Shown: positions 1 to 8,716 of the stretch, in pieces
Layout: each line of letters starts with the position of its first letter
Position numbering within the stretch: the stretch's first letter is position 1
NCBI GenBank assembly: GCA_026391415.1
Contig: JAPLEL010000048.1
Coordinates: forward strand, 1 to 33,521
Source: Bacteroidota bacterium
GTDB lineage: Bacteria > Bacteroidota > Bacteroidia > Chitinophagales > Chitinophagaceae
Reading direction: 5' to 3'
DNA: 33,521 nt
Program-made: the position numbers and the translations under genes
The notes under the pieces: generated by a model
What the model was told of the DNA's origin: nothing
Database searches by the model: none
What the model saw: only the letters and a program-made list of their open reading frames with translations

Positions 1-738
1 GATGGTGATAGTTTAAGTATTGGTGGTAATCATACGATTCATTTATTGCGTAGAAACTTAGATGTAAATATCTTGATGTTTAATAACCAGATCTATGGTT
101 TAACCAAAGGGCAATATTCTCCAACCTCTGAGCAAAATAAGGTTACTAAATCAACGCCTTTTGGAAGTATTGACCATCCGTTTAATCCTTTGGCTTTGGC
201 TTTGGGCGCAGATGCTAGCTTTATAGGTCGTAGTATGGACAGAGACCCTAAGCACTTGCAGTTTATGCTAACTAGGTCTCACCAGCACAAAGGGTCTTCT
301 TTTTTAGAAATCTATCAGAACTGTAATATTTTTAATGATGGTGCTTTTGAAATTTTCACTGAAAAATCTACAAAAGCCGACCAAGGTTTATACTTAGAAC
401 AAGGACAACCATTAGTATTTGGCGCCAATCAACAAATGGGTATTAAAATAGATGGTTTAAAACCAGTAGTGGTTGAATTGAGTGATTCGGTTACCAAAGA
501 TGATTTGTGGATCCACGACGAAAAAGATTTTTACAAAGCACAAACTTTAGTAAGAATGTTCGACGATCCTAATAAAACAGGCGGTCATTTCCCTCGTCCA
601 TTTGGTGTTTTCTTTGAAGATGATAGGTCATGTTATGAAGATGCTATGGCTATGCAAATTGAAGAAACCATTGCATCAAAAGGCAAAGGCAATTTAGATA
701 AATTGATTCGTGGAAAAGAAGTTTGGGAGATCGTTTAA
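1..738 (+). CDS. 2-oxoacid:ferredoxin oxidoreductase beta subunit (KorB-like), 5'-truncated by window edge
   Basis: Frame open from base 1 (DGDSLSIGGNHTIHLLRRNLDVNILMFNNQIYGLTKGQYSPTS), typical TPP-binding beta subunit motif GDG..NIGGNH and NNxIYGLTKGQ.SPTS. Confidence 0.9.
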   Translation, partial: DGDSLSIGGNHTIHLLRRNLDVNILMFNNQIYGLTKGQYSPTSEQNKVTKSTPFGSIDHPFNPLALALGADASFIGRSMDRDPKHLQFMLTRSHQHKGSSFLEIYQNCNIFNDGAFEIFTEKSTKADQGLYLEQGQPLVFGANQQMGIKIDGLKPVVVELSDSVTKDDLWIHDEKDFYKAQTLVRMFDDPNKTGGHFPRPFGVFFEDDRSCYEDAMAMQIEETIASKGKGNLDKLIRGKEVWEIV

Positions 739-1391
739 ATTTGCGCAATATCATTTCTTACAGCATAGAGTACCAACCCTATTCTAGAAGAGACCCGCAA
801 TTTTTCAAATAAATTATCTCTATATCCATCAATTGTTCTTGGACTCAAGTACATGTCGTCTGCAATTTGCTTGTACGGCGCATCTGTACAAACGCGTTGC
901 AAAAAATCAATTTCCCGATCGTTTAAGGCAATTTTTTTTCGATAAAATCCTTGCGCATCTTCGTGTAGGTGATTGTTTATATTATCTATTAAATGGTGGC
1001 ACATTAGTTTATTTAGGTAAACACCTTTTTGCATTAAATGGTCAAGCGCTTCTTTAAGTTCTTTAGGGGCGCTATCTTTTAAAACATATCCTTTCGCCCC
1101 ATTCTTTAGCATTTTAATGATTGCTTTTTCATCATCGAGCATGCTAAGTGCAAGTACTTTTATTTGCGGATAATTAGTATGAATCCAGCTTGCCGTTTCG
1201 TATCCATTCATATCGCGCATGGTAACGTCTAAAATGACTATTTCAGGTAAATCATTTGGCATTAGAAGGGTGGTAAATTCTTTGCCACTTCTAGCTTCTA
1301 GAATAATAGTGTAATCAGGAAAGCTATTAACAATTGCTGCTAATCCTTCTCTAAAAAGGTCGTGGTCGTCTACAAGTGCAATTTTTGTCAT
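735..1391 (-). CDS. LuxR/NarL-family response regulator
   Basis: N-terminal receiver (ALVDDHDLFREGL, DVTMRDMNG, K in YVLKD) and C-terminal LuxR HTH (LNDREIDFLQ...SPRTIDGYRDNLFEKL). Confidence 0.9.
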   Translation of the reverse strand: MTKIALVDDHDLFREGLAAIVNSFPDYTIILEARSGKEFTTLLMPNDLPEIVILDVTMRDMNGYETASWIHTNYPQIKVLALSMLDDEKAIIKMLKNGAKGYVLKDSAPKELKEALDHLMQKGVYLNKLMCHHLIDNINNHLHEDAQGFYRKKIALNDREIDFLQRVCTDAPYKQIADDMYLSPRTIDGYRDNLFEKLRVSSRIGLVLYAVRNDIAQI

Positions 1392-1623
1392 GGAATTAAT
1401 TTTTTTTAAACAATTATTTGAATGCCAATTTCAATAATCTTCATTGATTTTTGCTAGCAGTTTTAACTGGAATTTCACCGTGTTTAAACTTTTGAAAATC
1501 AGTGATAACTATTATAGCTATTGGGGTTGCTGTTATATTTTTGAACCGATAAACTGCTATTGGCTATTTCCCAATGCGCCTTTTTAGGTAGTCGGTTTTT
1601 CTAAGGGGTTACAAACTAGCATA

Positions 1624-1658
1624 AGGAGGTGGCAATGAGCCGCCTCTTTTATTTTTTT
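1624..1658 (+). terminator. Intrinsic terminator
   Basis: GAGGTGGC (1626-1633) AATGA GCCGCCTC (1639-1646) followed by TTTTATTTTTTT. Confidence 0.7.
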
Positions 1659-1692
1659 GCAAGGTTGCCAATTGTTTTAAGCTTCTTATTTG

Positions 1693-1726
1693 TTTGGCAT
1701 TGTGCAGACCATTAGGTTTAACTTTG
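1693..1726 (+). promoter_or_regulatory. Bacteroidota-type promoter for the YrdC gene
   Basis: TTTG (1693-1696) N22 TAACTTTG (1719-1726), fits TTTG/TAnnTTTG; supports translation start at ATG 1751 rather than TTG 1730. Confidence 0.55.
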
Positions 1727-1750
1727 TAATTGACTATATCCGTTAATTAT

Positions 1751-2359
1751 ATGTTATTAGAAGTCCATCCATCTAATCCCAATCCCCGCTACTTGAAAAT
1801 GATAGTGGATTGTTTATTATCAGGTGGCGTGATTATATATCCTACTGATACGATTTATGGGTTAGGCTGCGATATTTTTCAGCACAAAGCCATTGAAAGA
1901 ATTGCAAAAATTAAACAAGTAGATCCAGCCAAAGCACAACTCAGTTTTGTTTGTTATGATTTGAGTGATTTAAGTAAGTACACAAAAAGTATTAGCACAC
2001 CATTATATAGAATGCTAAAAGATTATTTACCTGGTGCCTTTACTTTTATTTTACCTGCTAGTAAAGAAGTGCCAAAAATATTGCAGAGTAAAAAAAGCAC
2101 CATAGGATTAAGAATTCCAGACAATATGATTGCTAGAAGTATTGTACACGAATTAGGTCATCCTATTTTATCTGCTTCCTTACCCGGTGAAATGGTGGAA
2201 GAATACACCGATCCAGAATTGATTTACGAAAATTTTAAAAACCTTGTTGATATTGTTGTAGACGGAGGTATTGGTGGCATGGTTCCGTCTACCATTGTTG
2301 ACTGCACCAAAGACAATTATGAATTAATAAGAGAAGGTGCAGGAAAATGGGAAGAATAA
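1751..2359 (+). CDS. L-threonylcarbamoyladenylate synthase (YrdC/Sua5 family)
   Basis: GGVIIYPTDTIYGLGCD, KxR-like SKKSTIGLRIPD, PSTIVDCT motifs. The ORF track starts at TTG 1730; ATG 1751 preferred. Confidence 0.9.
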   Translation: MLLEVHPSNPNPRYLKMIVDCLLSGGVIIYPTDTIYGLGCDIFQHKAIERIAKIKQVDPAKAQLSFVCYDLSDLSKYTKSISTPLYRMLKDYLPGAFTFILPASKEVPKILQSKKSTIGLRIPDNMIARSIVHELGHPILSASLPGEMVEEYTDPELIYENFKNLVDIVVDGGIGGMVPSTIVDCTKDNYELIREGAGKWEE

Positions 2360-2394
2360 AAGACTAGTTTAAATTATAGGTACTAAAATAAAAA

Positions 2395-2433
2395 GTATAC
2401 ACAAATCGTCAAAAATTGACGATTTGTGTATAC
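2395..2433. repeat. Perfect 18-bp inverted repeat with 3-nt centre
   Basis: GTATACACAAATCGTCAA (2395-2412) AAA TTGACGATTTGTGTATAC (2416-2433). Confidence 0.95.
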
Positions 2434-2451
2434 GAATCTGCCGTATATTTG
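2423..2451 (+). promoter_or_regulatory. Bacteroidota-type promoter of candidate sRNA
   Basis: TTTG (2423-2426) N17 TATATTTG (2444-2451), a full TAnnTTTG match. Confidence 0.55.
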
Positions 2452-2454
2452 TAA

Positions 2455-2515
2455 TGATATTTAATAACCGGGGGGGAATTAAATATTAAGTCTCGTAATA
2501 ACGAGGCTTTTTTTT
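2455..2515 (+). ncRNA. Candidate two-hairpin small RNA with G7 apical loop
   Basis: Hairpin ATATTTAAT (2457-2465) - AACCGGGGGGGA - ATTAAATAT (2478-2486), then terminator AGTCTCGT (2489-2496) AATA ACGAGGCT (2501-2508) and T8; promoter directly upstream; no convincing ORF. Confidence 0.5.
2489..2515 (+). terminator. Intrinsic terminator
   Basis: 8-bp stem AGTCTCGT/ACGAGGCT (one GU), loop AATA, T8 tract. Confidence 0.75.
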
Positions 2516-2592
2516 GCACAAATACTACTGATTTTCAAGTGATATTTTTAAATCTTACAAAATCCTAGAGGGCTTTACACAATTTAATAATT

Positions 2593-3216
2593 CTATTTTG
2601 GCAAAATAGAAAAGCTTATTCTGTGGTATTTACACAAGCCTTTTTTTGCAATAGCCTCTCTGTGATCTAGGGTTCCATACCCTTTATTTTTTTCCCATTT
2701 GTACACAGGAAATTCTTGGTGAATTTTTTGCATATATGCATCTCGATGGGTTTTAGCTAGTATGCTTGCTGCTGCTATTGAACTATATTTTCCATCTCCT
2801 TTAATAATGCAATGGTGTGTCATTTTTTTATATGGGGTAAATCGGTTACCATCAATAAGCAATAAGGATGGTTTTGTTTTTAAAGCAGCAATAGCCAAAT
2901 GCATTGCTTTAAAGGACGCTTTTAAAATATTTATTTGATCTATTTCATTATTGTCAACACTTGCTACAGCCCAAGCAATAGCCGACTGTTCTATTATATC
3001 TTTAAGAATTAGTCTATTTTTTTCGCTTACTTTTTTACTATCATTCAATAATGGATGATAAAAATTATTGGGTAAAATAACCGCCGCCGCAAATACAGGC
3101 CCTGCATAACAACCCCTTCCAGCTTCATCACAGCCTGCTTCTATTAGTTTTGATTGATAAAATGGTGCTAACATGGTACTAAAAGTGAGAATTCTTATTA
3201 ATACTATCAAATTCAT
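2593..3216 (-). CDS. rnhB: Ribonuclease HII
   Basis: EAGCDEAGRGCYAGPVFAAAVIL, LLIDGN, AAASILAKTHRD motifs; likely true start at internal Met (MLAPFYQ). Confidence 0.93.
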   Translation of the reverse strand: MNLIVLIRILTFSTMLAPFYQSKLIEAGCDEAGRGCYAGPVFAAAVILPNNFYHPLLNDSKKVSEKNRLILKDIIEQSAIAWAVASVDNNEIDQINILKASFKAMHLAIAALKTKPSLLLIDGNRFTPYKKMTHHCIIKGDGKYSSIAAASILAKTHRDAYMQKIHQEFPVYKWEKNKGYGTLDHREAIAKKGLCKYHRISFSILPK

Positions 3217-3280
3217 TTTACAAATGCAAGGCCCAATTTAGTATACTAGTAACTTTGCGCTAGATTTTAATTCAAATACT

Positions 3281-4345
3281 ATGCAAACAAATGAACGGTC
3301 TTCTAAATTAATTGCCACTTGGTTATTAATTGGAGTAGGTATGACAGTGGTGCAAATTGCTTTAGGTGGAATTACCCGCTTAACCGGCAGTGGGCTTTCT
3401 ATTACGCAATGGGATGTGGTAACCGGCTCCCTTCCCCCATTAAACGAACAACAATGGCTGGTTGAATACAATAAGTATCGATTAACACCCCAATTTCAAT
3501 TGCTGAATTTTAATTTTAGTATCAGTGATTTTAAAATGATATTTTTCTGGGAATGGTTTCACCGTTTGTGGGCTCGTACAATTGGCTTGGTTTTTATAGT
3601 TGGCTTTGCTTTTTTATTAGTAAAAAAACATTTCAAAAAAGAAATGATAAAGCCTTTGTTGCTACTATTTGTTTTAGGCGGATTACAAGGTGCTATTGGT
3701 TGGATTATGGTTAAGAGTGGCTTAACTGGTGATGCAGTATATGTTCAGCCTACAAAATTAGCTTTACATTTTATTTTTGCAATGGGTTTGTTGTGTTATA
3801 CATATTGGTTTGCTTTATCGCTATTGGTTAAACCTTCAGAAATTATAGTAAATGCTTCAATTAGGAAATGGAATATCACTTTAATTCTGTTGATTGGATT
3901 TCAATTAATATACGGAGCATTAATGGCTGGCCACAAAGCGGCAAATGTAGCAGCTACTTGGCCGAGCATCAATGGTCGTTGGATTCCTGAACCTTTTTTA
4001 ACCAAAGAATCTTTTTTATTAAATACCATCAACAATAAATTATTCATTCATTTTGTACACCGTGGTTTAGCCTATTTACTTTTATTAATTATTGTGCTTT
4101 TTACTATTCAATTATTTAAAAAAACAGGAACCGCTCTATTCTATATTTTAAGGCCTTTGCCAATTGCAATTGTATTTGTACAAGTAATGTTGGGAATACT
4201 AACAGTACTATCAAGTGTTAAAATTGTTCCTGGCACTTGGGGCGTTTTTGAGTGGATGGCACAATTACACCAATTATTTGGGATGCTTTTATTATTGTCA
4301 TTGGTGTCATTGTTATTTGTGGTGCGATCACCAAAAATCTCTTAA
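3281..4345 (+). CDS. Heme A synthase (COX15/CtaA family)
   Basis: QIALGGITRLTGSGLSITQWDVVTGSLPP, EWFHRLWAR, HFVHRGLAY; multiple TM segments. Confidence 0.92.
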   Translation: MQTNERSSKLIATWLLIGVGMTVVQIALGGITRLTGSGLSITQWDVVTGSLPPLNEQQWLVEYNKYRLTPQFQLLNFNFSISDFKMIFFWEWFHRLWARTIGLVFIVGFAFLLVKKHFKKEMIKPLLLLFVLGGLQGAIGWIMVKSGLTGDAVYVQPTKLALHFIFAMGLLCYTYWFALSLLVKPSEIIVNASIRKWNITLILLIGFQLIYGALMAGHKAANVAATWPSINGRWIPEPFLTKESFLLNTINNKLFIHFVHRGLAYLLLLIIVLFTIQLFKKTGTALFYILRPLPIAIVFVQVMLGILTVLSSVKIVPGTWGVFEWMAQLHQLFGMLLLLSLVSLLFVVRSPKIS

Positions 4346-4367
4346 TACAAGTAGGGATATAATAAAT

Positions 4368-5288
4368 CTATTGTGGCTGAATTAAACGAAAGCAATTAGC
4401 AATAATTTGAATTTGAAATGCTTCTGCTGTTTCTCTTGGCTCTCCATCAATATGAAAAGGCGCGTATTTTTTATTTATAATTGTTAGGCTAGCAGTTTGA
4501 AAATATAGCACATTATTTTTGTTGATATTTTCTACTAATTCCGTTAATCGATTATTACCTCTAATTTGTTTGAGCACGGCAAATGGCATTTTTGCTTTGT
4601 GCATTTTTTGCACTACTACAATATCTAATAAGCCATCATTCAAAATAGCTTTTGGGGCAATGGTAAAATTGTTTCCAAATTGATTACTATTGGCTATGCT
4701 AATAAAATAAGCATCCGTATAAAATGAAAAATCATTTAAAATAATTTCAAATTGATAAGGCTGTGCTTTAAAATAGTTGATCAATCCTTGCTGAGTATAA
4801 GTCATTAAACCCCTCGCTGCTTTTGTAGAAAAATCATGGGCCACTTGCGCATCAAATCCAATTCCACTTAACATACAAGAGAATTGGTTGTTAATTAAAA
4901 ATGCATCTACAGGGCTAGCTTTGCCTTTAAGTATTAATTCAATTGCTTTTTTAAATTTTCTAGGAATTCCTGCGGCCAATGCCAAACCATTTCCTGAGCC
5001 AACAGGTATAATACCAAAGTTTACATTGGTTTCTTTTAGTGCATTTACAACTTGGTTAACGGTTCCATCACCACCAACAATTACAATATCTGTAATGGAT
5101 TCTTTTTCAATTTTATCAATTAGAAAATTATAATTACCTGCAGCATTGGTAGCATGGATTTCAAAATAGCAAGCATTTTTTTCCATTGCAACTTGTATCT
5201 CTTGCAATAGCACCTCTTTTTTGGTATTTCCAGAAATGGGGTTAACTAAAAAAATAATTTTTCGATTGCTGGCTAAGTCCATGATCAT
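4368..5288 (-). CDS. Diacylglycerol kinase family lipid kinase (YegS/DgkB-like)
   Basis: FLVNPISGN, IVGGDGTVNQVVNAL, PVGSGNGLA motifs. Confidence 0.9.
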   Translation of the reverse strand: MIMDLASNRKIIFLVNPISGNTKKEVLLQEIQVAMEKNACYFEIHATNAAGNYNFLIDKIEKESITDIVIVGGDGTVNQVVNALKETNVNFGIIPVGSGNGLALAAGIPRKFKKAIELILKGKASPVDAFLINNQFSCMLSGIGFDAQVAHDFSTKAARGLMTYTQQGLINYFKAQPYQFEIILNDFSFYTDAYFISIANSNQFGNNFTIAPKAILNDGLLDIVVVQKMHKAKMPFAVLKQIRGNNRLTELVENINKNNVLYFQTASLTIINKKYAPFHIDGEPRETAEAFQIQIIANCFRLIQPQ

Positions 5289-5303
5289 TTATTAGAAATT
5301 CAA

Positions 5304-6353
5304 TTACCATTTTAACAGCGCAGAAGCCCATGTAAAGCCACTTCCAAAAGCAGCTAGGCAAACTAAATCTCCGTCTTTAATTTTTCCATCTTCCCAAGCT
5401 TCACAAAGTGCTATAGGAATAGACGCGGCAGTAGTGTTGCCATATTTTTGAATATTATTATAAACCTGATTGTCGTTTAATTTTAATTTTTGTTGTACAA
5501 ATTGTGCAATGCGCAAATTTGCCTGATGTGGAATTAACATATTAATATCAGCAGGGCTGTAACCGTTTTTGCTTAATGCTTCTACAATCACTTCTGGAAA
5601 TTTAACTACTGCTTTTTTAAATACAGATGGCCCATCCATAAAAGGAAAATTTTGATTCTTGTCAATCATTTCGTGGCTCATAAACATATCGCCAATAGGG
5701 GCGTCGTTATAGGCTGCTACAGGAGTTTCCATCCAATGGTTGGCATGTGTACCAGGATTGTATTGCGCTAAAATCTCTGCACTTTCTCCATCACTATGTA
5801 AATGCGTACTTAAAATTCCTTGTCCTTCTTTTTCGGTTGGCTGTAACACAACTGCTCCTGCACCATCTCCAAATATAACAGAAACGTTTCTGCCCCTTGT
5901 ACTATAGTCCATACCAAAACTGTGTTTTTCTGCTCCAATTACCAATATGTTTTTATACATGCCTGTTTTTATAAATTGATCTGCAACACTTAATGCATAT
6001 ACAAATCCACTGCACTGGTTACGCACATCTAATGCGCCAACCTCTTTCATCTTTAATGCGCGTTGCACCAATACGCCACATCCTGGAAAAAAATAATCGG
6101 GCGATAAAGTTGCAAACACTATAAAGTCTATGTCTTGTGCTGTAATACCTGCTCTTTCAATGGCAATTTTTGCAGCTTCTACACCCATGGTGGTAGTGGT
6201 TTCTTCTGTTCTTTTTGCTATCCTTCTTTCTTTAATACCTGTTCTTTCTTGTATCCAAGCATCATCCGTTTCCATGTATTCTTTTAAGTCGTTATTGGTA
6301 ACAACTCTTTCTGGCAGGTACTTGCCTATTCCGGCAATTTTACTAAGTGTCAT
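5304..6353 (-). CDS. fabH: 3-oxoacyl-ACP synthase III
   Basis: Catalytic C in DVRNQCSGF, H in LIPHQANLRI, N in KYGNTTAASIP. Confidence 0.93.
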   Translation of the reverse strand: MTLSKIAGIGKYLPERVVTNNDLKEYMETDDAWIQERTGIKERRIAKRTEETTTTMGVEAAKIAIERAGITAQDIDFIVFATLSPDYFFPGCGVLVQRALKMKEVGALDVRNQCSGFVYALSVADQFIKTGMYKNILVIGAEKHSFGMDYSTRGRNVSVIFGDGAGAVVLQPTEKEGQGILSTHLHSDGESAEILAQYNPGTHANHWMETPVAAYNDAPIGDMFMSHEMIDKNQNFPFMDGPSVFKKAVVKFPEVIVEALSKNGYSPADINMLIPHQANLRIAQFVQQKLKLNDNQVYNNIQKYGNTTAASIPIALCEAWEDGKIKDGDLVCLAAFGSGFTWASALLKW

Positions 6354-6414
6354 AGCTAAGGTTTATTATTAGTAATGAGCGAAGTTAAGAGAATTTAATA
6401 TGGACGGTTGTGCT

Positions 6415-7467
6415 TTATTTGATGGGTTTCAGTTGCATAATTTCTTGTAAAAACTTAGCGGTTTCCATTTCAACACCTACAATATCTTTCGACAGAATAG
6501 GGGAAGTTAGTACATGATCGCCAGTATTGGGCATTGCTACTTGACGTTTTTTGTTTACAGGTGTTCTTAATTGCTCAAACATTTTTTTAGTTGCTGAGAC
6601 TTTTACAACGGTATCTTGATTTTTTTCGTCTTTGTAATAATATAAAGCCAATACTGGTAGCGTAACTGATTTAAAAGTGGTTTCAATCATTTTAGTTTCT
6701 AGTAGTTCTTCTATTTGGCTAGCAGCTTCTAATCGGTATTTGGTGTTCCAGTATGGGGCATACTGTGGGTTATTGGTTTTAATGATATTATAATTTGATC
6801 CCTTAACTATCCTAGCAATTTGGAGGCCCCATGGATTATTTATTAGTGGTGCATTAACATCATTAATAGCAATATTTGGCGAATACAAAACAAGGCCTGC
6901 TACCTCTGGATATGTTGCGGCTAGCTGAAGTGCCAATGTTCCACCTGTTGAGGTGCCCATTAAAATAACTTTATTGCCCAATTGCTTTCCTATAGCCAAT
7001 GCTTCTTTGGCACTTTCCCATAAATTATCTGTGGTTAAATTTATTAATGCATCAACCGTATCAATGCCATGTTGCGAAAGCCTTGATAAATAAAGGTTAC
7101 AGCCAAATTGCTTAGCAATATTTTTATGTACTGGAGCGCCTTCTTCTTTACTCGCACTAAATCCGTGTAAATACACAATGGCATAATTTGTTTTTTGTTT
7201 ACTTGTATCAGCCCAAATAATCTCTGCCTCATTATGTGGTTTTATAATATGTAGCGCTTCTTGTTTTTTTACATACAATTCTAATTCAATTGGGCTTGAT
7301 GGTATTGTTGGTAATTGCGAATTATAAATTGGTTTTGATGGATGTGGACCTAATAAATAGATGCCAAATAAAACAGCAACTACACCAATAAATATTTTAA
7401 AGTATTTCATACATAATAGTTGAAGAATGAACTGTTCAATAAAATTAAATAAAAAACATTGCCCCAA
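6415..7467 (-). CDS. Alpha/beta hydrolase (serine lipase/esterase-like), membrane anchored
   Basis: YLHGFSASKEEG, nucleophile elbow GTSTGG, C-terminal His region TGDHVLTS; likely start at MKYFKIFIG (about 7410). Confidence 0.8.
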   Translation of the reverse strand: MGQCFLFNFIEQFILQLLCMKYFKIFIGVVAVLFGIYLLGPHPSKPIYNSQLPTIPSSPIELELYVKKQEALHIIKPHNEAEIIWADTSKQKTNYAIVYLHGFSASKEEGAPVHKNIAKQFGCNLYLSRLSQHGIDTVDALINLTTDNLWESAKEALAIGKQLGNKVILMGTSTGGTLALQLAATYPEVAGLVLYSPNIAINDVNAPLINNPWGLQIARIVKGSNYNIIKTNNPQYAPYWNTKYRLEAASQIEELLETKMIETTFKSVTLPVLALYYYKDEKNQDTVVKVSATKKMFEQLRTPVNKKRQVAMPNTGDHVLTSPILSKDIVGVEMETAKFLQEIMQLKPIK

Positions 7468-7520
7468 GCTATTTAACTAGTTTGATAAAATAGGTATATT
7501 GGCATTACCAAAACCACAGC

Positions 7521-8642
7521 ATGCTTAAAACCCAACGATTTCTTGCACTCGATGTATTTAGAGGAATGACCATTTGCTTGATGATCATTGTAAATACGCC
7601 AGGCAATGAACTGACTTTTGCGCCTTTATTGCACGCAAAATGGCATGGGTTTACGCCTACCGATTTGGTTTTTCCATCATTCTTGTTTGCAGTAGGAAAT
7701 GCCCTGAGTTTTGTGCTTCCCAAATGGGAGGGGATGAGCCATTCAAGCATAGTTGCTAAAATAACCAAACGTACTACACTGATATTTTTATTAGGATTTT
7801 TAATGTATTGGTTTCCATTTCTTGAATTCAATGAGGCCAACCATTTAACCCTAATGCCTTTGAGTGAAACCCGCATTATGGGTGTGTTACAGCGTATTGC
7901 ACTATGTTATGGAATTGGTGCTTTATTAATATATTTCTTAAAAACACGACTGGCTATTATTACAGGAATTGCTTTTTTATTCGTTTACTGGATATTGTGT
8001 TTTTGGCTAGGAGATGCTGCTGATCCATTTAGCATGACGGGTAATGTTGGACACCATTTAGACCACTGGTTATTTGGCGAAGCACACTTGTATCATGGAG
8101 AAGGGATTGCTTTTGACCCCGAAGGATTATTAAGTACCATTCCCTCTATTGTTAATGTAATTGCTGGATTTGCAGTAGGGCAGTTTGTACAACAAAAAGC
8201 AAAACAATACGAAGGGCTAGCCAAATTATTATTATTAGGAGTGCTGCTAGTATTTCTAGCGTATTGTTGGAATATGGTATTTCCAATTAACAAAAAACTA
8301 TGGACATCATCCTTTGTTTTAATAACAGTGGGGCTTGATTGTATTATTTTATCGGCTATTATTTATTGGATAGATTTTGCTAAAAAAACTAAATGGACTT
8401 TTTTCTTTGAAGTGTTTGGTAAAAATCCTTTGTTTGTTTATTTGTTATCTGAAATACTAGTTACCTGTTTGAATTTGATCCCTATGGGCAAAAATGGCAA
8501 CCTATTCAACTGGTTATATATTAACATATTTAGTTATGCTGGAAACTATTTTGGATCTTTATTCTTTGCCTTATGCTATATGTTGCTTTGTTGGACTGTT
8601 GGTTTTTGGCTCGACAAACGCAAAATCTATGTTCGCGTGTAG
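7521..8642 (+). CDS. Acyltransferase/heparan-alpha-glucosaminide N-acetyltransferase-like membrane protein (DUF5009/NagX-type)
   Basis: LALDVFRGMTICLMIIVNTPG, KWHGFTPTDLVFPSFLFAVGNAL, GVLQRIALCYGIGAL, FGKNPLFVYLLSEI. Confidence 0.85.
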   Translation: MLKTQRFLALDVFRGMTICLMIIVNTPGNELTFAPLLHAKWHGFTPTDLVFPSFLFAVGNALSFVLPKWEGMSHSSIVAKITKRTTLIFLLGFLMYWFPFLEFNEANHLTLMPLSETRIMGVLQRIALCYGIGALLIYFLKTRLAIITGIAFLFVYWILCFWLGDAADPFSMTGNVGHHLDHWLFGEAHLYHGEGIAFDPEGLLSTIPSIVNVIAGFAVGQFVQQKAKQYEGLAKLLLLGVLLVFLAYCWNMVFPINKKLWTSSFVLITVGLDCIILSAIIYWIDFAKKTKWTFFFEVFGKNPLFVYLLSEILVTCLNLIPMGKNGNLFNWLYINIFSYAGNYFGSLFFALCYMLLCWTVGFWLDKRKIYVRV

Positions 8643-8668
8643 CTTTTACATTAACTTTTAAGTTGCCC

Positions 8669-8699
8669 ATTGCCCCTCGGTTGTAAAGACGTACCTTTG
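8669..8699 (+). promoter_or_regulatory. Bacteroidota-type promoter for typA
   Basis: ATTG (8669-8672) N19 TACCTTTG (8692-8699). Confidence 0.6.
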
Positions 8700-8716
8700 C
8701 AGCCTTAAAAAAATAC

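Noticed and set aside
735-738. Four-base overlap of convergent genes as a regulatory feature
   Set aside because: Common tail-to-tail overlap; no further signal.
833-1057. ORF on + strand opposite the LuxR-type regulator, and other short antisense ORFs in the track (e.g. 11791-12174, 17124-17516, 22557-23201)
   Set aside because: Shadow ORFs antisense to well-supported genes, with no recognisable domains.
1544-1620. tRNA gene in the gap before yrdC
   Set aside because: GGTTACAAACTAG resembles a T-loop loosely, but there is no cloverleaf with an acceptor stem and anticodon arm.
2395-2433. Match of the 18-bp palindrome to the amylase TGTGT-N7-ACACA operators
   Set aside because: Both contain TTGTGTA/TACACAA halves, but here the halves face the opposite way (TACACAA first) with a much longer spacing, so a common regulator is not supported.
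2408-2515. CRISPR or repeat array near the palindromes
   Set aside because: No repeated spaced units; only one large palindrome and two independent hairpins.
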